From: Comamonadaceae bacterium
GTDB taxonomy: Bacteria > Pseudomonadota > Gammaproteobacteria > Burkholderiales > Burkholderiaceae_C
Length of the DNA stretch: 64,000 bases
NCBI GenBank assembly: GCA_947450675.1
Contig: CANFWI010000008.1
Coordinates: forward strand, 1-64,000
Direction of reading: 5' to 3'
In this document: in pieces, positions 37,969-47,756 of the stretch
Numbering within the stretch: position 1 is the stretch's first letter
How the letters are laid out: each line of letters starts with the position of its first letter
Position numbers and translations under genes: made by a program
The notes under the pieces: model-generated
Told to the model about the DNA's origin: nothing
Seen by the model: the letters and a program-made list of their open reading frames with translations, nothing else
Databases searched by the model: none

Positions 37969-40080
37969 TCAAAACCCCATCCGCGCACTGAGACGCACCG
38001 TGCGCGGCTCCATCGGGTGCACGTGTCGGTCGGCGATGCCGCCGCCACAGCGTCCACTGCTGACTTCGCCGGCGCTGCAAGACGCGTAAAAATAGTCAAT
38101 GTCGTTGCCATTTTTGCCGGCCAGATTGAAGACGTCCACACCCAGCGACAAGTGCTTGTTAACCGCATAACGGGTACCCAGATTCAACAGAGATGTGGCG
38201 CTGGAGCGCACCGAGTTGAGGCTGTCCAGGGCGCGCGGCCCCATGTAGCGCCAGCGCATGGAGGTTGTCCAGCGGCCATCCGTTTGGGTCACGCCAGCGG
38301 CCAGCACTTGTTCAACCGCATTGGGCACATAGTTGCCCTCCCCTGCGGGCGTGTCGCCGGTCAAACTGGCGCGAGACAAAGCGCCATCCAGCTCCAAGCG
38401 CCAGCGTGGATTCACACGCCAACGCAAAGTCGCTTCAACGCCCCGCCGGCTGCTGGCCCGGCCAGCTTCGGTCGTACCGGCGTCGCCGACGTAGACCAAC
38501 TCAGATTCAAGGTGGAGGTGCCAGAACGTCGCGGTCACACTCAGGTTTTCATCCGGCTTGAAGCGCCAGCCCATTTCGGCACCGCCTCCTTTCACCAGTG
38601 CGGGGACCTTGTCTGCGGGCAAGCCGGTTTGCGGGTCTAGCGATATGGCTGCACCGCGCACGTCGTTGCTGTGAAAGCCGACGCCGCCGTTCAAATACAA
38701 CTCCGCGCTGGGTGTCAAGGTGAACGCCAAGCCCGCTTTCGGGCTGACGAGCGTGCTGTGTCCGGCGCCCGAGTTGGCAGCGCCATACATCTGTTCACGG
38801 CCCTGCACAGCGTATTGAAGGGTGTCGCCCCGAACGCCCACGTAGCCCCGCCAGCGCTCACTGAAATTCAGCAGTTGTTGGCCGTACACAGAAAACAAAT
38901 CTTGCGAGACCGCATCATTGCGAACGGTCGACAACATCTCACGTGCCTGGGTCTTGTAAAGCCCTAACTCGCCAATTCGGTCACCCCGCCACTGGGCCCC
39001 CAAACTGGCTATTCCGTCGAGGCCAAACAGTTGGTTACCGATGCTGTGCGACGCCTGCGCGCCAAAGACATGGCGGTGGTCAGTTTGTTGAAATTGATCG
39101 CCATGGACCGGGTTGTCGAGTGCGTAAGTGAAGTTGGAGAACAGGTCAAAACGGTAGTCAATCGCATAGGCACTGAGCTGGGTTTGGGTGTTGGGGCCGT
39201 TGTCGAACCACTTGCCCGACAGACTCAAGCGCTGCGTGTTGCCGCCATCGCTGGGGTCCAGTGTGCCGAAGCGCGAGAGCGAGCCGTCGTTGATCAAACG
39301 TTGTGGGATTTGGTCTGTCGAATTCCATTGACTTTGATAGGCCATGCCGGTGACGCTGAAGCCGCGCGTTGGCGAACCGGATGAAAACCGCACGAGTGCA
39401 TTGAGCTTGCGCAAGTCTTCTGGTGTGTCCCAAGGCCCGTTGTTGCTGCCGACCTCGATGGCACCGAGCCATGTGTGGTCTTGCTCGGTTCGAGACCCGG
39501 CCAACAGAATGTGCCGATAGTTGTGAGCGCCCAAAGTGACTTCGGCGAATGGGGCTTCAAGGCTGCTGACGTAGTCCATGGAAGCGCTACCGGCCAATGA
39601 GAAGTCGCCCGATTCTGCAAAGTAAGGGCCTTTTTTGTAGCGCACACCAGAGACCAGTTCAGGCATTAAAAAGTTCAGATCAGCAAAGCCTTGCCCATGC
39701 GCATGGCTTGGCATGTTGACGGGCATGCCATCGACGGTGATGGCAAAGTCAGTGCCGTGATCTAGGTTGAAGCCGCGCAAAAAATACTGGTTGGCTTTGC
39801 CGTCCCCGGAGTGTTGAGTGGCCACGACGCCGGGAACAGCTTCGACGATGTCGCCCACTCTTAATTTCGGGCGAGCCTGAAATGTCGCCAAGTCTGCAGC
39901 CCCTTCACTGGCGCTGTCTGCCGTACCAATGCTCGCATCACGCGGGCCGACGACCTCGACCGCTGGCAGGTGCTGCTCTTGCGCTTGGCCTTCGTTGGCG
40001 AAGCAGGCGATCAACAGCAAGCAGGCGTAGGGGCGGAGCATGGATAAGGAGAACAGTGCGCAGAAGATTTTGATTATCAA
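37969..40080 (-). CDS. TonB-dependent receptor
   Basis: Plug domain (VEAVPGVVATQHSG...FLRGFNLDHGTDFAITVDGMPVN), C-terminal aromatic ...RLSARMGF. Confidence 0.92.
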   Translation of the reverse strand: MIIKIFCALFSLSMLRPYACLLLIACFANEGQAQEQHLPAVEVVGPRDASIGTADSASEGAADLATFQARPKLRVGDIVEAVPGVVATQHSGDGKANQYFLRGFNLDHGTDFAITVDGMPVNMPSHAHGQGFADLNFLMPELVSGVRYKKGPYFAESGDFSLAGSASMDYVSSLEAPFAEVTLGAHNYRHILLAGSRTEQDHTWLGAIEVGSNNGPWDTPEDLRKLNALVRFSSGSPTRGFSVTGMAYQSQWNSTDQIPQRLINDGSLSRFGTLDPSDGGNTQRLSLSGKWFDNGPNTQTQLSAYAIDYRFDLFSNFTYALDNPVHGDQFQQTDHRHVFGAQASHSIGNQLFGLDGIASLGAQWRGDRIGELGLYKTQAREMLSTVRNDAVSQDLFSVYGQQLLNFSERWRGYVGVRGDTLQYAVQGREQMYGAANSGAGHSTLVSPKAGLAFTLTPSAELYLNGGVGFHSNDVRGAAISLDPQTGLPADKVPALVKGGGAEMGWRFKPDENLSVTATFWHLHLESELVYVGDAGTTEAGRASSRRGVEATLRWRVNPRWRLELDGALSRASLTGDTPAGEGNYVPNAVEQVLAAGVTQTDGRWTTSMRWRYMGPRALDSLNSVRSSATSLLNLGTRYAVNKHLSLGVDVFNLAGKNGNDIDYFYASCSAGEVSSGRCGGGIADRHVHPMEPRTVRLSARMGF

Positions 40081-42401
40081 TGCGCGTATCGAACTTCTGC
40101 AAAAAAGGTCCGCATCGGGTACAGGTGGTAGTTCCAGTACTTGTCGTTATTCAAGTTATCAATCCCCGCAGCGACCGTCCAATGCGTGTCGACCTTGTAA
40201 CGTGCGCGCACATCCATGACAAAGAATTGACTCACGCCGGTGTATGCAAAACCGTTGGTGTCTGCATTGTTCAAAGAGCCGAACTGAGGGCCGCTGTAAC
40301 GAGCGCCAATCGAGGTGCTGAGCTTGTCATCCCAGTGGTAATTGGCCAGTGCGTTGGCGCGCCACTTAGGCACACGCGGCTGCACCTTGTCAATCGTGTC
40401 ACCGGCCACCAAGACCTGGCCGTCGTTTTCCTTGATGCGTGAATCGACATAGGTCACGCTGCCCGACACGTCTAAGCCGCGCTTGAAAACATCGCTGCCG
40501 TAGAAAGCCGTTTCAACGCCGGTGCTTTGGATGCGCTTGATATTCTGGACAAAGGTCCGCTGCACGCTGTCCGTGAAGGTGCTTGTTTGTGAATAAATCG
40601 CATCACGCGTGTTCTCGGTGAAGCCCGTCACCCGCAAGATGCCGACACCCAAATCTTTTTCTGCACTCAACTCAGACGTCCATGAACGTTCGGGCCGCAA
40701 ATTAGGATTGTTCAGGAAGGCAGTTCCCCCGATGGATGTGTTGCCATACATTTCCTGAACCGTGGGCATGCGCAATGAACGCCCTGTCGACGCCTTGATC
40801 ACCAGATCAGGCGCCCATTGATGCGACAGGGCCGCTTTCGGTGAAAAGTGAGTCTCCTGCCTACTGGCATAAGCCGTCGGCGCCCCTGTGGTGCCCACGT
40901 AGCCGTTGCTGGTGCTCCAGTCTTCGGCACGCAAGCCCAGCACGGTTTTCCAACGTGGCGCGAAAGCCCATGCATCTTGCGCGTAGATGCTTTGCATGTG
41001 TGACTTGCCACCAGCTTGGCTTTGTACCGTGGTCGGAGCGCCAGTCGTCCAGTCACCCGTGGTGTTGGAGGTCAGCGTTTTAAGCGTGTAGTTTTCTTGC
41101 TGGAAACCAAAATCCATCACGTGTGCACCCTTCACGCCTTCAGGCCGCCAAGTGGCTTTGAGTGCGACGTTGCTCCAACCCGTGCCACCTTGGTCTAGAA
41201 CTTTTTGGCCAGCGCCGGTGTACAAGGTACTGGTCTGGCTAACGCCAGATGCGCGGTTTTGGTCTTTCGCATAGTCGTAAAGACTCGCCGCGACTTCCCA
41301 GTCAAAGACGCCTTGTGTATTCGTTTTGACCGACAAGCCGTGCATGTAATGGGTGATCGACTCTTGCGTTCCACCAAACGACGGCACAGCATACGAGTTG
41401 ACACCGTTGTTGACGCTGCCGGCGTAAACGCGTGCACCTGTCGCGGCATTGGTCAGGTAGGCGTCTGGCGTGCCTCTGCTCGTGTTGTCCCAAGCACCCA
41501 ACACATAAGAGACCCGCAGGGTGGAGGAAACGTCGTAAGCCACTTTCAGTTTGGCTTGGTCCTGCACCGTGTGGTACTGCGTCGTTGTCCCGAGAATATC
41601 CTTGCGCTTTCCATCCGTACCGAACGCTTCAAAAATGCCGTTGACGCGGGTGCTCGTACCACCACCGCCGACACCACCCGTGCCGCAAACCGGCGTCGTG
41701 CAGGCCGTCGGCGCAACAGCAGAAAACACCATGGGTTGGCCGCTGCTGTCCGTGTGGCTCATGGTCAGCCAGTAAGACCAGTCGCCTGACTTGCTCCCCA
41801 AACTGGCGCTGACATTGGAACCACCAACATGTTGCTTGGTGTTGTAGATGTTGAAGTCTTGGTTGAAGGCCGTGGCTTTGACATAGGCTTCAAACTGGGT
41901 CGGCATCCGCGTCACGTAGTCGACCACAGCGCCCACCGAGTTACCGGGATAGGCGGCAGAAAACGGGCCGTACATCACATCGACGCGTTCGATTTCTTCG
42001 GGCGTGACCATGCCCCAACGCGGCGCGTTGGTGGCTGAGTTGCCCAGATAGTTGGACAACAAAATGCCGTCGGCGTACACCGCGCTGCGTGCCGGGTTGT
42101 TGGCGCCCGAGGCCCGACTGGCCAGCACCGCATGGTTGTAGTCTCCGATGTAGCGCTTGCGCACGGACAGGCTCGGCAGGTACTTGAGCGCATCTTCGCT
42201 GTCGGTCGCGTTGATGGTCTCGGCAATTTGCGCGGCCGTCACGCTTTCCAGTGTGGTCGGGATTTGCGTTGGCAGCGAGGAAGGCTGGCCCGAGGTGACC
42301 GTCACCACGCCTAACTCTTTGACCTGAGCATCGCTTTGCGCCAGGGCTGAGCCAGAAAAAACCACGGCGAGCGCCATGACGGAAAAATTTGGGGGCATCA
42401 C
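40077..42401 (-). CDS. TonB-dependent receptor
   Basis: Signal peptide, plug domain (YADGILLSNYLGNSATNAPRWGMVTPEEIERVDVMYGPFSAAYPGNSVGAVV), beta-barrel end. Confidence 0.92.
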   Translation of the reverse strand: MMPPNFSVMALAVVFSGSALAQSDAQVKELGVVTVTSGQPSSLPTQIPTTLESVTAAQIAETINATDSEDALKYLPSLSVRKRYIGDYNHAVLASRASGANNPARSAVYADGILLSNYLGNSATNAPRWGMVTPEEIERVDVMYGPFSAAYPGNSVGAVVDYVTRMPTQFEAYVKATAFNQDFNIYNTKQHVGGSNVSASLGSKSGDWSYWLTMSHTDSSGQPMVFSAVAPTACTTPVCGTGGVGGGGTSTRVNGIFEAFGTDGKRKDILGTTTQYHTVQDQAKLKVAYDVSSTLRVSYVLGAWDNTSRGTPDAYLTNAATGARVYAGSVNNGVNSYAVPSFGGTQESITHYMHGLSVKTNTQGVFDWEVAASLYDYAKDQNRASGVSQTSTLYTGAGQKVLDQGGTGWSNVALKATWRPEGVKGAHVMDFGFQQENYTLKTLTSNTTGDWTTGAPTTVQSQAGGKSHMQSIYAQDAWAFAPRWKTVLGLRAEDWSTSNGYVGTTGAPTAYASRQETHFSPKAALSHQWAPDLVIKASTGRSLRMPTVQEMYGNTSIGGTAFLNNPNLRPERSWTSELSAEKDLGVGILRVTGFTENTRDAIYSQTSTFTDSVQRTFVQNIKRIQSTGVETAFYGSDVFKRGLDVSGSVTYVDSRIKENDGQVLVAGDTIDKVQPRVPKWRANALANYHWDDKLSTSIGARYSGPQFGSLNNADTNGFAYTGVSQFFVMDVRARYKVDTHWTVAAGIDNLNNDKYWNYHLYPMRTFFAEVRYAH

Positions 42402-42436
42402 GTATCTCCAGAAAACAAAAAAGCAAACAACGCCCC

Positions 42437-42457
42437 AGCCCCGCGTTAACGGGGGCT
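42437..42457. other. inverted repeat/hairpin between DUF2946-like and TonB receptor genes
   Basis: AGCCCC-gcgttaac-GGGGGCT. Confidence 0.5.
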
Positions 42458-42480
42458 CAGGACGCTATCGAATCAAGGGT

Positions 42481-42837
42481 TCAGGAGAAAGTGGGTGGCC
42501 CGCGCGCGGGTAGCGGCGCACCGGTCAGCGCCGCGATGCAGGCTTGCGGAATGCTCTGAAGTGCATAGGCCAGCGGCTGTGGCAGCGCTGGCAGGGAAAT
42601 GGCAAGAGGCGGTGGCGCACCGACAGCGCCGCACAGTGAACAGTCCAGCGTGTGACCGGAAGCAGCAGCGACGCCGTCATCACCTTGGATAACTAACTTC
42701 ATCACGCCGGAGCCCGAGCAGACCATCTCGATCGACTGCGGATTGACCAGCGGCGCCGCTGCTGCCACGCAGACAAACAAGGCAAACCAGACCAGCGCCA
42801 TGCGGGTGATCAAGTGTGACTGGCGAAGGAACTGCAT
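42481..42837 (-). CDS. small exported DUF2946-like protein
   Basis: 118 aa with TM/signal and LDCSLCGAVGAPPP; upstream of the TonB receptor pair. Confidence 0.65.
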   Translation of the reverse strand: MQFLRQSHLITRMALVWFALFVCVAAAAPLVNPQSIEMVCSGSGVMKLVIQGDDGVAAASGHTLDCSLCGAVGAPPPLAISLPALPQPLAYALQSIPQACIAALTGAPLPARGPPTFS

Positions 42838-42919
42838 GGAGGGATTCTAAAGGCTGCCAAGCTTAATGGGGTCGGCCGTATTGCGCGGCCGTCACACCAC
42901 TCGCGTCACTCGCATCATG

Positions 42920-43279
42920 CTAGCGAGTTGAGGCTGCCTCAAGGACTGACTTCCCAAGTTGGCTCAAGTAGTCGCGCGACAGCTGGGTCGAGTTGATGTA
43001 TTTGACGCGGTTGTCATCCTCATCCATTTGAAGCTCCAGCATGCCCTTCAAACGCAATGTCTTCAGCCGCCGATGAACGGTGGTAGACGATGCATCAGAG
43101 GACATTTGCATGGCCTTCAACACGGTTATTTTCTTGTTGGTACTCCAAAACATAGCGAGCATGTCAAGGAGCCGCTCTTCCGGTAAATCAAGCTGCGGAT
43201 AAGCTGCAGATTTCCGCAAATCTCCAGAGATGCGAAGGAAGTTTAAGTAGATTTTGCTAGAGTCGGTTTGATTTTTCAC
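42920..43279 (-). CDS. winged-helix transcriptional regulator-like protein
   Basis: 119 aa; ITVLKAMQMSSDASSTTVHRRLKTLRLKGMLELQMDEDDNRVKYI. Confidence 0.65.
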   Translation of the reverse strand: MKNQTDSSKIYLNFLRISGDLRKSAAYPQLDLPEERLLDMLAMFWSTNKKITVLKAMQMSSDASSTTVHRRLKTLRLKGMLELQMDEDDNRVKYINSTQLSRDYLSQLGKSVLEAASTR

Positions 43280-43484
43280 GACTGGATGTTAGCCTTGCCA
43301 AAAACAAAAGCAAGTTTCCTCACCTGCTTGGCAACTACTCAATGCAAGACTTGCATTGCATTTACAACTAACTGCTTTTGTCGTGCTAAATCAGCTGCAA
43401 AAAACAGCCAAAACTCATCAGAAAGCAATACAACTCAACAGCCTGTATCGGCAGGCGGCAGGGTTCTATTTTTCAATAATTCAC

Positions 43485-43922
43485 TCAGCGGCGAATGACG
43501 AGATCGCCTTCTACCGTTGCACCACGGCCAATGGTCAGCAATTGATAAGTGATATGACCCTTGACCACGGCACTGGCAGAGATGACCAACTCACCGCAGA
43601 CAGCGGTTCCAGAAAAAACACCTTTGATGTGCAGACTTGCACAAGCAACATTTCCCTCAACTTGGCCGCGTGGGCCGACATTGACACTGCTGGCCTTGAT
43701 ACTCCCGCTGGTACGGCCTTCGATGTGCAAAATACCATCAGAAACGATGTCCCCCGTCAGGCTAAAGCCTTCGCTGATCACAGTCGGTTTGTGCGTGTCC
43801 AGTACCGCCACGCCGGTCACACCGCGCTTGGCAACAGGGGCTTCTTCAGTAGGTGTGGTCATAGGTAGTGGGCTTTCGGCCACCAGCACATCTGGTGGAT
43901 CAATTTTTGTTTTTTTGAACAT
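43485..43922 (-). CDS. bactofilin (polymer-forming cytoskeletal protein)
   Basis: ISEGFSLTGDIVSDGILHIEGRTSGSIKASSVNVGPRGQVEGNV beta-helix repeats. Confidence 0.92.
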   Translation of the reverse strand: MFKKTKIDPPDVLVAESPLPMTTPTEEAPVAKRGVTGVAVLDTHKPTVISEGFSLTGDIVSDGILHIEGRTSGSIKASSVNVGPRGQVEGNVACASLHIKGVFSGTAVCGELVISASAVVKGHITYQLLTIGRGATVEGDLVIRR

Positions 43923-44952
43923 AAAAAGCGGTTTCAATAACTTTCTGCGGATCGACCGGGTAGCCGCCGACAGAGACTTCAAAATGCAGGTGCTTGCCGG
44001 TCGAAGAGCCTGTGTTGCCAACCAGTCCAATGACCGCGTTCAGATCAACATCCTGCCCTTCTTTCACATCGATCCGTGCGAGGTGGGCGTAAAGTGTTTC
44101 AAGCCCACGCTCATGTCGGATGATGACGGTGTTGCCGTAGTCTTGGTAACTTCGTGCGAGCACGACTTTCCCACCTTTCGTCGCATGAACATCATCACTG
44201 GCGCCAGTGATGAGATCGACGCCGGTGTGAAACTTCGGTCGGCCAGTGATGGGGTGGTTGCGGATCCCAAAAGCAGAGCTGGTGGAAAAGTCACCCAAGG
44301 GCATTTTGACGGGCAAGGCGTTCAGCACGTCCATCAAGTCGTGGTTCTTAGCGATTTCATCTGACAACTTGCCGCGTAGCAGCGGATTGGCCGGCTCAAT
44401 CTGGTCGCTGCGAAAGCCGCCCATCGCCACATTGCCATGAATCACCTTGATGGCTTTTTCTGACAGCCCGGTCGCATCCAGCCGGGCCTTCAGGCTGAGA
44501 TTGTCCGACGACAAAGTCGTGGCGGAGCTTTTCACAAAGCGCCTAATTTCAATGTCTCGCTCGCGAATGGTTTGTGCCAGCGCCAGCATGTCGTCCTTGC
44601 TCATGGACAGCACACCTTTATCGGCGAGGTCATCCGCACTGCCCAGCAATGCGGAGTAAATTTCATTGTGCGAACGCTCAAGCTTGGCATTGCCAATCAG
44701 CAACAAACCCGTAAATAGGGCCAGAAGGGTAATGGTTGCGGCACTCGCAGACCCCACCAAAATCAAGCCCCGGACAACGTTGCGTTGAAGGTGACCAGAC
44801 ACAGAAAAGTACTTGAGGTCCCCTTGCTGCTCAAGGATGATTCTTGAGTCGTGGTAGTCCCGGCGCCACAGCGCCGCCAGCGCGGCCGGCAGAGCCATGA
44901 GCCATGCCGCGCTATTGCGACAACGATTCACCAACAGTTTCATCGCTAGCAA
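43900..44952 (-). CDS. M23 family metallopeptidase
   Basis: SSAFGIRNHPITGRPKFHTGVDL, YGNTVIIRHERGLETLYAHL, GKHLHFEVSVGGYPVDP. Confidence 0.94.
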   Translation of the reverse strand: MLAMKLLVNRCRNSAAWLMALPAALAALWRRDYHDSRIILEQQGDLKYFSVSGHLQRNVVRGLILVGSASAATITLLALFTGLLLIGNAKLERSHNEIYSALLGSADDLADKGVLSMSKDDMLALAQTIRERDIEIRRFVKSSATTLSSDNLSLKARLDATGLSEKAIKVIHGNVAMGGFRSDQIEPANPLLRGKLSDEIAKNHDLMDVLNALPVKMPLGDFSTSSAFGIRNHPITGRPKFHTGVDLITGASDDVHATKGGKVVLARSYQDYGNTVIIRHERGLETLYAHLARIDVKEGQDVDLNAVIGLVGNTGSSTGKHLHFEVSVGGYPVDPQKVIETAFYVQKNKN

Positions 44953-44954
44953 AC

Positions 44955-45356
44955 TCAGGATGATGAATTCATGTCAGAGATGGCCGATTCGGCTGATTTC
45001 AGCACAGCCGGAACGGCGATAACACCTTTGGCGGGAACAATCGCACCTTGCACCAAACCGCCGCGTTCAATTTCGATTTCTCCATAGCTCGCATTGCCGT
45101 TGACGCGGCCGGTGCTGCGAATAATGAGGTGCTCAGAGGCCAGCAGCGTGTCATGCACTTCGCCAAATACATCCGCCTTGCGGACTTTGATGTTACCGAC
45201 CAGCTTGCCTTGAGCGCCCACTAAAAGTTCATCTGCCTGAAGCTCACCTTCAAGCGAGCCGTTGATCACGGCACGTCCGGGCACCACAAATTTTCCAGAA
45301 ACCGAAACGCCTTCGCCAACCACGATACAGCCCGCCTCATTGGTACGATCACTCAT
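44955..45356 (-). CDS. bactofilin (polymer-forming cytoskeletal protein)
   Basis: VVGEGVSVSGKFVVPGRAVINGSLEGELQADELLVGAQGKLVGNI. Confidence 0.93.
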   Translation of the reverse strand: MSDRTNEAGCIVVGEGVSVSGKFVVPGRAVINGSLEGELQADELLVGAQGKLVGNIKVRKADVFGEVHDTLLASEHLIIRSTGRVNGNASYGEIEIERGGLVQGAIVPAKGVIAVPAVLKSAESAISDMNSSS

Positions 45357-45689
45357 TCTGATTTCCTCACTAAAAGATCTGTCTTAAGGTCAGTTTTGCC
45401 AAACCAACGAAGCGTGCAGAAAACTCGGTAGACAGCGTTTATTAACAATCGACACGAGATTGAACTTCTGAAGCAAATGGTTTTGAGATTTCAGCTGCAT
45501 TGCCACTAAAAAAGTCAAGAACCGCTTGTCCAAAAAATTGACCGAATCGTAATAATACGTGACATATGTAACAGGTAATTTTCGTCATCTTATCATTCGA
45601 TGACCTGCTGCAGCAAGCTGTGACTTCACTTTAGAAGGCCCAACGCGAGCGCAGGAGACCCCGAAATACGGGCCACGCACTCCGGCAAG

Positions 45690-45914
45690 TTACTGGGCGT
45701 TTTTTCGGGATGCTTTGTCAAGTTCCTGTAACTGACGTTTACGTTTGGCCTTGTTCTTAGCCTCAGGTTCGGCGGGGCGATCACGCAATGCTTGAGCTTG
45801 CCGCTCGAGCGCTTGCCGTTTGCGTTTGGCGTTCCGGAAGTGCGTGATGACCCGCCCCAACCCAAAACTGATAGACGCGCTGACGAGCAAGAGAATGATG
45901 CTGGAGGTTTCCAT
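45690..45914 (-). CDS. small membrane protein with basic coiled-coil-like tail
   Basis: One N-terminal TM then Lys/Arg-rich helix; non-overlapping intergenic ORF. Confidence 0.5.
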   Translation of the reverse strand: METSSIILLLVSASISFGLGRVITHFRNAKRKRQALERQAQALRDRPAEPEAKNKAKRKRQLQELDKASRKNAQ

Positions 45915-45945
45915 GGCGTGTGATTTTTGTCAGCGTTAACGTGGT

Positions 45946-47142
45946 TCAGTCGGCCAAAAACAGGGCCTGCAGATCATTCAAAAAGTCGAATCCGCGCTCG
46001 GTCGGCTTGATGCGCACCAGATCGCGCTCAATCAGACCTTGACGCTCGGCTTCGTCGAGCCCAGGTTGCAGTGCAGTGACTGGCAAGCCCGTTTTTTCAG
46101 AAAAGTCTTGCAACTTGAAACCGTCTCGGAGCCTGAGCGCATTGAGCATGAATTCAAAGGGCAAATCGGCGCGACTGACTTCCGTTTCTTGGGTCACGGC
46201 CTCGCCCGCCAAGGCCTTGTCCATGTAGAGCTTGGGATCGCGCCAGCGCACTTGCCGCACCACGCGGTGTGCAAAACTGAGCTTGCTGTGAGCGCCAGCA
46301 CCAATACCCAAGTAGTCCCCGAACTGCCAGTAGTTCAGGTTGTGAAAGCACGGGTGGCCGGGCTTGGCATAGGCCGAGACCTCGTAGCGCCCCATACCGG
46401 CTTGGCCGGTCATTTCCGTGATGCGGTCAAGCATGGCGTAGGCCAAGTCTTCCTCAGGAATGACGGGCGGAAATTTGGCGAAATAAGTGTTCGGCTCAAT
46501 CGTCAGGTGGTAAATAGAAATATGCGGCGGCTGCAAATCCAGCGCTTGCCGCATATCTTTTTCTAGACCTGCCAAGGTCTGCCCCGGCAGGGCGTACATG
46601 ATGTCGAGATTGAAAGTATCGAAGCTCGCAGCCGCTTCTTCCACCGCGGCAATCGCCTGCGCCCGGTCGTGCACGCGGCCGAGGGCTTTCAGGTGTTGGT
46701 CGTCAAAGCTTTGCACGCCCACCGACAGCCGCGTCACGCCAGCACTTCGAAAAGCCTTGAATCGGTCTTTTTCAAAGGTGCCGGGATTGGCCTCTAGGGT
46801 GATTTCACAATCGGCATCCAGCCGCAGGCGAGCCCGAATATCAGCCAACAGCCGGTCAATCGCCGCCGGCGAAAACAAGCTAGGCGTCCCGCCGCCGATG
46901 AAGATGCTGTGCACCGTCCGACCCCAAATCAGTGGCAAGGAAGCCTCTAAGTCAGCCACCAACGCATCAATATAGCGCTGCTCTGGCATGGCACCACTGG
47001 TCACTTCGTGCGAGTTGAAGTCGCAATAAGGACATTTTTTCAGACACCACGGCAGATGAACGTACAAGGACAACGGCGGCAATGCGGCCAGCCGCAACGT
47101 GCCCTCACGCATGTAATGCTGGATGTCTTTCAGCTCGCTCAT
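45946..47142 (-). CDS. hemW: radical SAM protein HemW (coproporphyrinogen III oxidase-like)
   Basis: LYVHLPWCLKKCPYCDFNSHE (CxxxCxxC), FIGGGTPSLF. Confidence 0.95.
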   Translation of the reverse strand: MSELKDIQHYMREGTLRLAALPPLSLYVHLPWCLKKCPYCDFNSHEVTSGAMPEQRYIDALVADLEASLPLIWGRTVHSIFIGGGTPSLFSPAAIDRLLADIRARLRLDADCEITLEANPGTFEKDRFKAFRSAGVTRLSVGVQSFDDQHLKALGRVHDRAQAIAAVEEAAASFDTFNLDIMYALPGQTLAGLEKDMRQALDLQPPHISIYHLTIEPNTYFAKFPPVIPEEDLAYAMLDRITEMTGQAGMGRYEVSAYAKPGHPCFHNLNYWQFGDYLGIGAGAHSKLSFAHRVVRQVRWRDPKLYMDKALAGEAVTQETEVSRADLPFEFMLNALRLRDGFKLQDFSEKTGLPVTALQPGLDEAERQGLIERDLVRIKPTERGFDFLNDLQALFLAD

Positions 47143-47744
47143 GACAACCAACGCTCGCGCATCAATTCCATCATTTGACGCACAGCTTGGCCGCGATGGC
47201 TGTTCGCGTTCTTCACCTCGACCGGCAGTTCTGCAAAGGTTTTGCCAAAGCTCGGGATGAACATCACCGGGTCAAAACCAAAGCCGTTGCTGCCCACGGG
47301 CGTGCGCGCAATCTCGCCGCTGACGCGGCCCACCGCAATCAGCGGTTCAGGGTCGTCCGCCGTGCGAACCGCGACCAAGGTGCTGACCAACGCAGCGCGC
47401 CGGTCAGTCACATCGGCCATTTGTTCAAGCAAGGCCCGCACATTGTTGTCGTCGCCTTTGGCATAGCCAAACTGCGTGGCGTAGTAAGCCGTGTCAACAC
47501 CCGGCAAACCGCCAAAGGCCTGAACGCACAGACCGGCGTCGTCGGCCAATGCGGGCAAGCCGCTCAAGCTCGCCGCGTGCCGCGCTTTGGTCAACGCGTT
47601 TTCAACAAAGGTGCGATACGGCTCTTCGGCCTCGCCAATGCCGAGGTCCGACTGGCGCACCAGCTCCATGCCGAGTGGCAGCAACATGGCTTGCAGTTCA
47701 GCCAACTTGCCAGTGTTGTTGGAGGCTAGAACAATTTTCATCAC
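47139..47744 (-). CDS. rdgB: RdgB/HAM1 family non-canonical purine NTP pyrophosphatase
   Basis: IVLASNNTGKLAELQAML, ALADDAGLCVQAFGGLPGV, GSNGFGFDPVMF. Confidence 0.95.
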   Translation of the reverse strand: MMKIVLASNNTGKLAELQAMLLPLGMELVRQSDLGIGEAEEPYRTFVENALTKARHAASLSGLPALADDAGLCVQAFGGLPGVDTAYYATQFGYAKGDDNNVRALLEQMADVTDRRAALVSTLVAVRTADDPEPLIAVGRVSGEIARTPVGSNGFGFDPVMFIPSFGKTFAELPVEVKNANSHRGQAVRQMMELMRERWLS

Positions 47745-47756
47745 TGTTGAATCCGT

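Noticed and set aside
36587-38080. 497-aa minus-strand ORF opposite hemL
   Set aside because: Antisense shadow of an unmistakable HemL; no recognisable domain and low-complexity His/Arg/Gln composition.
42838-42919. Small hairpins (GGCCGTATTGCGCGGCC and ACTCGC...GCGAGT) after the wHTH gene
   Set aside because: No T-tract and short stems; could be weak terminators but not enough evidence to annotate.
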